Source of the DNA: Pseudokineococcus marinus
Lineage (GTDB): Bacteria > Actinomycetota > Actinomycetes > Actinomycetales > Quadrisphaeraceae
DNA: 64,000 bases
Direction of reading: 5' to 3'
NCBI RefSeq assembly: GCF_037482405.1
Contig: NZ_JBBHZZ010000003.1
Span: 416,532-480,531 of the forward strand
Shown here piece after piece: positions 61,168-64,000 of this stretch. The translations under genes were made by a program, and so were the position numbers. Below the pieces are notes generated by a model that saw only the letters and a program-made list of their open reading frames with translations, was not told the origin of the DNA and made no database searches. How positions within the stretch are numbered: position 1 is the first letter of the stretch; the number at the start of each line of letters is the position of its first letter.

Positions 61168-61697
61168 GCGCCCTCCCCCTCGGGACCCGTCGCGGAGGGG
61201 TGGAAGACGAGCCGGTACTTGCCCACCTGGACCTCGTCGCCCGCGGACAGCTCGACCTCGTCGACCCGCACGCGGTTGACGTAGGTGCCGTTGAGGCTGC
61301 CGGCGTCGCGCACCCGGAAGCGGGCGCCGGCGCCCGTGCCGTCCCGGACCAGCTCGGCGTGACGGCGGGACACGGTGACGTCGTCGAGGAAGATGTCGCT
61401 CTGCGGGTTGCGCCCCGCGGTCGTGCGGACGGCGTCCAGGAGGAAGCGGGCGCCCTGGTTGGGCCCGCGCTGCACCACGAGCAGCGCCGACCCCGGCGGC
61501 AGCGCCGCGACGGCGCTCTGCTCGTCGGTGGACAGCGGCGAGGCGGCGTCCTCGGCCTGCGCCTCGTCGTCGCGCCCCGCGCCGCGGGCGGCCGCCTCGA
61601 CGTCGGGGAGCGCGTGGCTCGACGTCGTGTCGGCCGGCCCGCTCCCGCGGGGGGCCTCCTCGCGCGCGTCGCGCGCGCCCTCGTCCTGCGTGCTCAT
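61164..61697 (-). CDS. garA: FHA-domain protein GarA
   Basis: 177 aa. N-terminal ~80 acidic residues contain a TTS motif (DTTSSHALP) like the phosphorylated ETTS of mycobacterial GarA. Residues ~95-170 are an FHA domain with RTTAGRNPQSDIFLDDVTVSRRH and AGSLNGTYVNR. In mycobacteria GarA inhibits 2-oxoglutarate-using enzymes and is released by PknG/PknB phosphorylation. GGAGGG lies 8 nt before the ATG. Neighbours gcvH and ftsR match the mycobacterial order. Confidence 0.93.
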   Translation of the reverse strand: MSTQDEGARDAREEAPRGSGPADTTSSHALPDVEAAARGAGRDDEAQAEDAASPLSTDEQSAVAALPPGSALLVVQRGPNQGARFLLDAVRTTAGRNPQSDIFLDDVTVSRRHAELVRDGTGAGARFRVRDAGSLNGTYVNRVRVDEVELSAGDEVQVGKYRLVFHPSATGPEGEGA

Positions 61698-61758
61698 CGG
61701 TGCCGCCCTCCCTCGACGGGTCGTCCGTCGCGCCTCCCGACCCGCTCCGGTCGGGGGA

Positions 61759-61764
61759 AGATTA
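61759..61764 (-). promoter_or_regulatory. Candidate -10 box of garA-ftsR
   Basis: TAATCT on the minus strand about 60 bp before the garA ATG, in a short AT-rich patch of the gcvH-garA intergenic space. The -35 is not obvious. Confidence 0.4.
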
Positions 61765-61838
61765 CTGGGGTCGCCCAGCCGGGTGCTCGACGGCGGCCCT
61801 CCTCGCGGGCGCCGCCCGGCCTCGTCGTGCGGGGTGCC

Positions 61839-62240
61839 CTAGGAGGTGGTGGCCCGGTAGCCGTCAGCGTCGAGGAGGGCGTCCACGGCGGCCGGGTCGA
61901 CCCCCTCGAGCTCGAACATCCAGCCCTCGCCGTACGGGTCGCTGTTGACGAGCTCCGGGGTGGCCTCGAGGGCGGGGTTGACCGCGCGCACGACCCCCGA
62001 CAGGGGCGCGTAGACCTCGCTGACGCTCTTCGTCGACTCGACCTCGCCGATGCTGTCGCCGGCCTCGACGGCGGCCCCCTCGTCGGGGAGCTGGACGAAG
62101 ACGACGTCGCCCAGCGCCTCCTGCGCGAAGGCCGTGATGCCGATGCGCACCGCCCCGTCGGGCCCCGGCGCGGTCACCCACTCGTGCTCGGCGGTGTAGC
62201 GGAGCCCCTCGGGCGTCCCGGCGGTGCTGTCGTCGGCCAC
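61839..62240 (-). CDS. gcvH: Glycine cleavage system H protein
   Basis: 133 aa. GTG with CAGGAG upstream. The lipoyl domain is complete: LRYTAEHEWV, GITAFAQEALGDVVFVQLP, and the lipoylated lysine in GEVESTKSVSEVYAP, then NPALEATPELVNSDPYGEGW. It shuttles the aminomethyl group between GcvP and the T protein. gcvT is not in the window. Confidence 0.97.
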   Translation of the reverse strand: MADDSTAGTPEGLRYTAEHEWVTAPGPDGAVRIGITAFAQEALGDVVFVQLPDEGAAVEAGDSIGEVESTKSVSEVYAPLSGVVRAVNPALEATPELVNSDPYGEGWMFELEGVDPAAVDALLDADGYRATTS

Positions 62241-62340
62241 GGTGCTCCTGGTGTTCCTGGGTCGGACGGTCGGCGCCGCCGATCATGCCAGCCCCCGCGC
62301 CCCCGCGGCACGGGCCGGCGCCGACCGGGCGGGCTGCGCG

Positions 62341-63231
62341 TCAGCCGTCGCCGGCGTCCCCGCTCGACCCCTCGTCGCCGGCCTCGTCGTCGGGGCGGGC
62401 CAGCCCGGGCGCGGGCTCGGGCGCGGTGGCCGTGATGCGGACCTCGTCGCGGCGCTGCACGAGGACGGTGGCGCCCTCGCTCTCGAGGAGGTCGAGCACC
62501 CCCCCGGGGATGCCGATGGTCGCCTCGAGGCGGACCGGGTCGCCGATGGCGCGGATGGTGAAGGGCGAGGTGACGAGCGTCCCGCCCACCTCGACGCCGC
62601 GGGCGGTGTCGGTGAAGTCCGTCCGCGCGACGACGCGCGCGTCACCCACCGAGAGGACCTCGGCGCCGGCGTCGCGCAGCTCCTGCACCGTGCCGAGCAG
62701 CCGCACGGCGCTGACGCCGCCGTCCGGGTCGACGACGCTGACGGTGACGCCCGGGCCCACCGCCGGGGCGGTGCCGGCCAGGAGCCGCTGGGCGTCCTCC
62801 GCGGCCTGCTGGGACCGCAGCGCCTCGGCGCGCTGGTCGCCCTCCGCCTGCAGGGACCGCTGGGTGTCGCGCAGCTCGGTGAGCTCGCCCTGCAGCCGCT
62901 GCCGCTGCTCCCCCAGGTCGTCCACGGCGCGGACGAGGTCGGCCTCGCGCAGCTGCGCCAGGCCGCTCTCCTGGGTCGCCTGCAGCTGGACCACCAGTGC
63001 GAAGCCCAGCGCGGCGCAGAGGAGCCCGGCGAGCACCTGGCCGCGCGTGGCCCGCGGGCGCAGCGCGGACGCCAGGCGCCGGCGCACGAGACGGGCCGAG
63101 GGCGGCGCCGGCGGGCCCTGGTCCCGGTCCGGCTCCCCCGCGGGGCCCCCCACCGGGTCCTCCCCCGGGCCCGGGCCCGCGTGCCGTCCGTGCTCGGGGC
63201 GCGGTCCGGGCCCCTCCTCGGGCGCGCTCAT
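62341..63231 (-). CDS. DUF881 membrane-anchored protein (Rv1825-like)
   Basis: 296 aa. A Pro/Gly-rich cytoplasmic N-terminus (~65 aa), one membrane helix (VLAGLLCAALGFALVVQL), a coiled coil (about 90-140, AVDDLGEQRQRLQGELTEL) and the extracytoplasmic DUF881 domain with PGVTVSVVDPDGGVSAVRLL. The ATG overlaps the small basic protein stop. Second of two DUF881 genes in the operon, as in mycobacteria. Role unknown; a link to division or wall assembly is suspected from position. Confidence 0.9.
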   Translation of the reverse strand: MSAPEEGPGPRPEHGRHAGPGPGEDPVGGPAGEPDRDQGPPAPPSARLVRRRLASALRPRATRGQVLAGLLCAALGFALVVQLQATQESGLAQLREADLVRAVDDLGEQRQRLQGELTELRDTQRSLQAEGDQRAEALRSQQAAEDAQRLLAGTAPAVGPGVTVSVVDPDGGVSAVRLLGTVQELRDAGAEVLSVGDARVVARTDFTDTARGVEVGGTLVTSPFTIRAIGDPVRLEATIGIPGGVLDLLESEGATVLVQRRDEVRITATAPEPAPGLARPDDEAGDEGSSGDAGDG

Positions 63232-63560
63232 GCCCGGAAGAGGTGCCGCCGGATCGCGGCCGCGTTGGAGAAGATGCGGATGCCGAGGACGACGACGACT
63301 CCGGTCGACAGCTGGGCGCCGACGCCGAGCTGGTCCCCGAGGTAGACGACGAGCGCGGCGACGACGACGTTGGAGAGGAAGGAGACGACGAAGACGCGGT
63401 CGTCGAAGACGCCGTCGAGCACCGCCCGCAGGCCGCCGAAGACGGCGTCGAGGGCCGCGACGACGGCGATGGGCAGGTAGGGCTGGACGAGCGAGGGGAC
63501 GGTCGGCTGCAGCACGAGCCCGAGGACGACCCCCACGACGAGGCCGAGGACGGCGATCAC
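63228..63560 (-). CDS. sbp: Small basic protein (SBP, DUF1290, Rv1824-like)
   Basis: 110 aa, four hydrophobic segments (AVLGLVVGVVLGLVLQPTVP, YLPIAVVAALDAVFGGLR, VFVVSFLSNVVVAALVVYLG, STGVVVVLGIRIFSNAAAI) and a basic end RRHLFRA. This is the conserved sbp membrane protein that sits beside cell-division genes in Gram-positive bacteria. GTG overlaps the upstream stop (GTGA) and its own stop overlaps the next ATG. Confidence 0.92.
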   Translation of the reverse strand: MIAVLGLVVGVVLGLVLQPTVPSLVQPYLPIAVVAALDAVFGGLRAVLDGVFDDRVFVVSFLSNVVVAALVVYLGDQLGVGAQLSTGVVVVLGIRIFSNAAAIRRHLFRA

Positions 63561-64000
63561 GGCGGGCTCCCCCCGTCGGCGTCGAGGACGCGCGCCGCCT
63601 CCGGGCGCAGGCCCGCGGCGGCCGGCAGGTGCAGCTCGTCGACCTCGTCCACCCGCACGGTGATGCCGTAGTCGGCGAGCCCGGCGGCGTACCGGCCGCC
63701 CGCCGAGCGGGCGAAGCCGGTGGCCAGCGCGTCCGGGTCCCCGACGGCCTCCACCTCGTAGGGCGGCGCGAGGGGCTGGTAGCCGACGAGGACGGCCTCC
63801 CCGGCCCCGCGCACGGCCGTGCGGGCGGTGAGGCGCTGCCCGCCGACGGCCACGGCCTCGGCGCCCGCCGACCACAGACCGTTGACGACGACCTGCAGGT
63901 CCCGGTCGCGGACCCGGCCGAGGTCGGCCTGGGCGTCCGTGCGGGGGGAGCCGGAGGCGTCGGCGCGGGCGTCGGGCGCGTCGTCGACGACGACGCGCAG
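63557..64000 (-). CDS. DUF881 protein (Rv1823-like), N-terminus outside window
   Basis: 148 codons visible, open through the window end. The sequence LRVVVDDAPDARADASGSPR, DLQVVVNGLWSAGAEAVAVG, TARTAVRGAGEAVLVGYQPL and ITVRVDEVDELHLPAAAGLR is the C-terminal DUF881 domain; the expected membrane helix and coiled coil lie upstream. First gene of a three-gene DUF881-sbp-DUF881 overlap chain. Confidence 0.88.
   Translation of the reverse strand: MRVVVDDAPDARADASGSPRTDAQADLGRVRDRDLQVVVNGLWSAGAEAVAVGGQRLTARTAVRGAGEAVLVGYQPLAPPYEVEAVGDPDALATGFARSAGGRYAAGLADYGITVRVDEVDELHLPAAAGLRPEAARVLDADGGSPP

Noticed and set aside
1..64000. tRNA or rRNA genes
   Set aside because: No stretch with the conserved rRNA segments or a TTCGAATC-type tRNA arm with a matching acceptor stem was seen by eye; a tRNAscan run would settle it.

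Overview
The window is 64 kb of draft sequence from a very GC-rich actinobacterium. The evidence is the base composition, the many GTG starts, RbpA, an F420-dependent oxidoreductase, an OleBC fusion and a gcvH-garA-ftsR block laid out as in Mycobacterium tuberculosis Rv1823-Rv1832. The ole cluster fits Kineococcus/Quadrisphaera-like or Micrococcales relatives, but the genus cannot be fixed from the sequence. Five gaps (4899-5058, 8600-8749, 9427-9606, 33856-33966 and one N at 55632) mark contig joins. I saw no rRNA, tRNA, CRISPR array or insertion sequence.

Layout. 1-6.2 kb: the end of an amidohydrolase, then a xylose import operon (xylF-xylG-xylH plus a ROK regulator, minus strand). 6.8-17.7 kb: lnt and fxsA, rbpA with a SigR-like promoter, then a minus-strand run of acyl-CoA synthetase, VanY-like peptidase, GDPD and UMF1-type transporter, and an AI-2E family exporter. 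17.8-28 kb: a mannan-use locus with a giant secreted GH92 alpha-mannosidase, a divergent LacI regulator and a sugar ABC importer (binding protein plus two permeases, no ATPase). LacI-type operators lie in front of both arms. 28-34 kb: a DNA-glycosylase-like/PUA-like fusion, panD, a sulfurtransferase and a divergent UbiA-like/HAD pair.

34-39 kb: small membrane proteins, an EthD protein, a SatD-like regulator behind a 44-bp inverted repeat, a NUDIX hydrolase, a DUF3307-like membrane protein and a histidine phosphatase. 39.3-45.1 kb: oleA-oleBC-oleD for long-chain olefins, with an APH-like kinase 4 bp downstream. 45-53.4 kb: a P-loop kinase, an F420 oxidoreductase, a glutamate-cysteine ligase, an SbcCD-like pair and an ECF sigma/anti-sigma pair. 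53.5-55.7 kb: a YtrA-type GntR/ABC operon with a 26-bp operator; its end is duplicated by a contig-overlap artefact. 55.8-64 kb: gcvP behind a single-aptamer glycine riboswitch, a MerR regulator, a DUF151 nuclease, ftsR, garA, gcvH and DUF881/small basic protein genes.

Control. About fifteen genes carry a TANNNT/CANNNT -10 box only 6-8 nt before the start codon with no Shine-Dalgarno, so leaderless transcription looks common. Inside operons, ATGA/GTGA stop-start overlaps dominate. Strong GC hairpins separate most convergent pairs.
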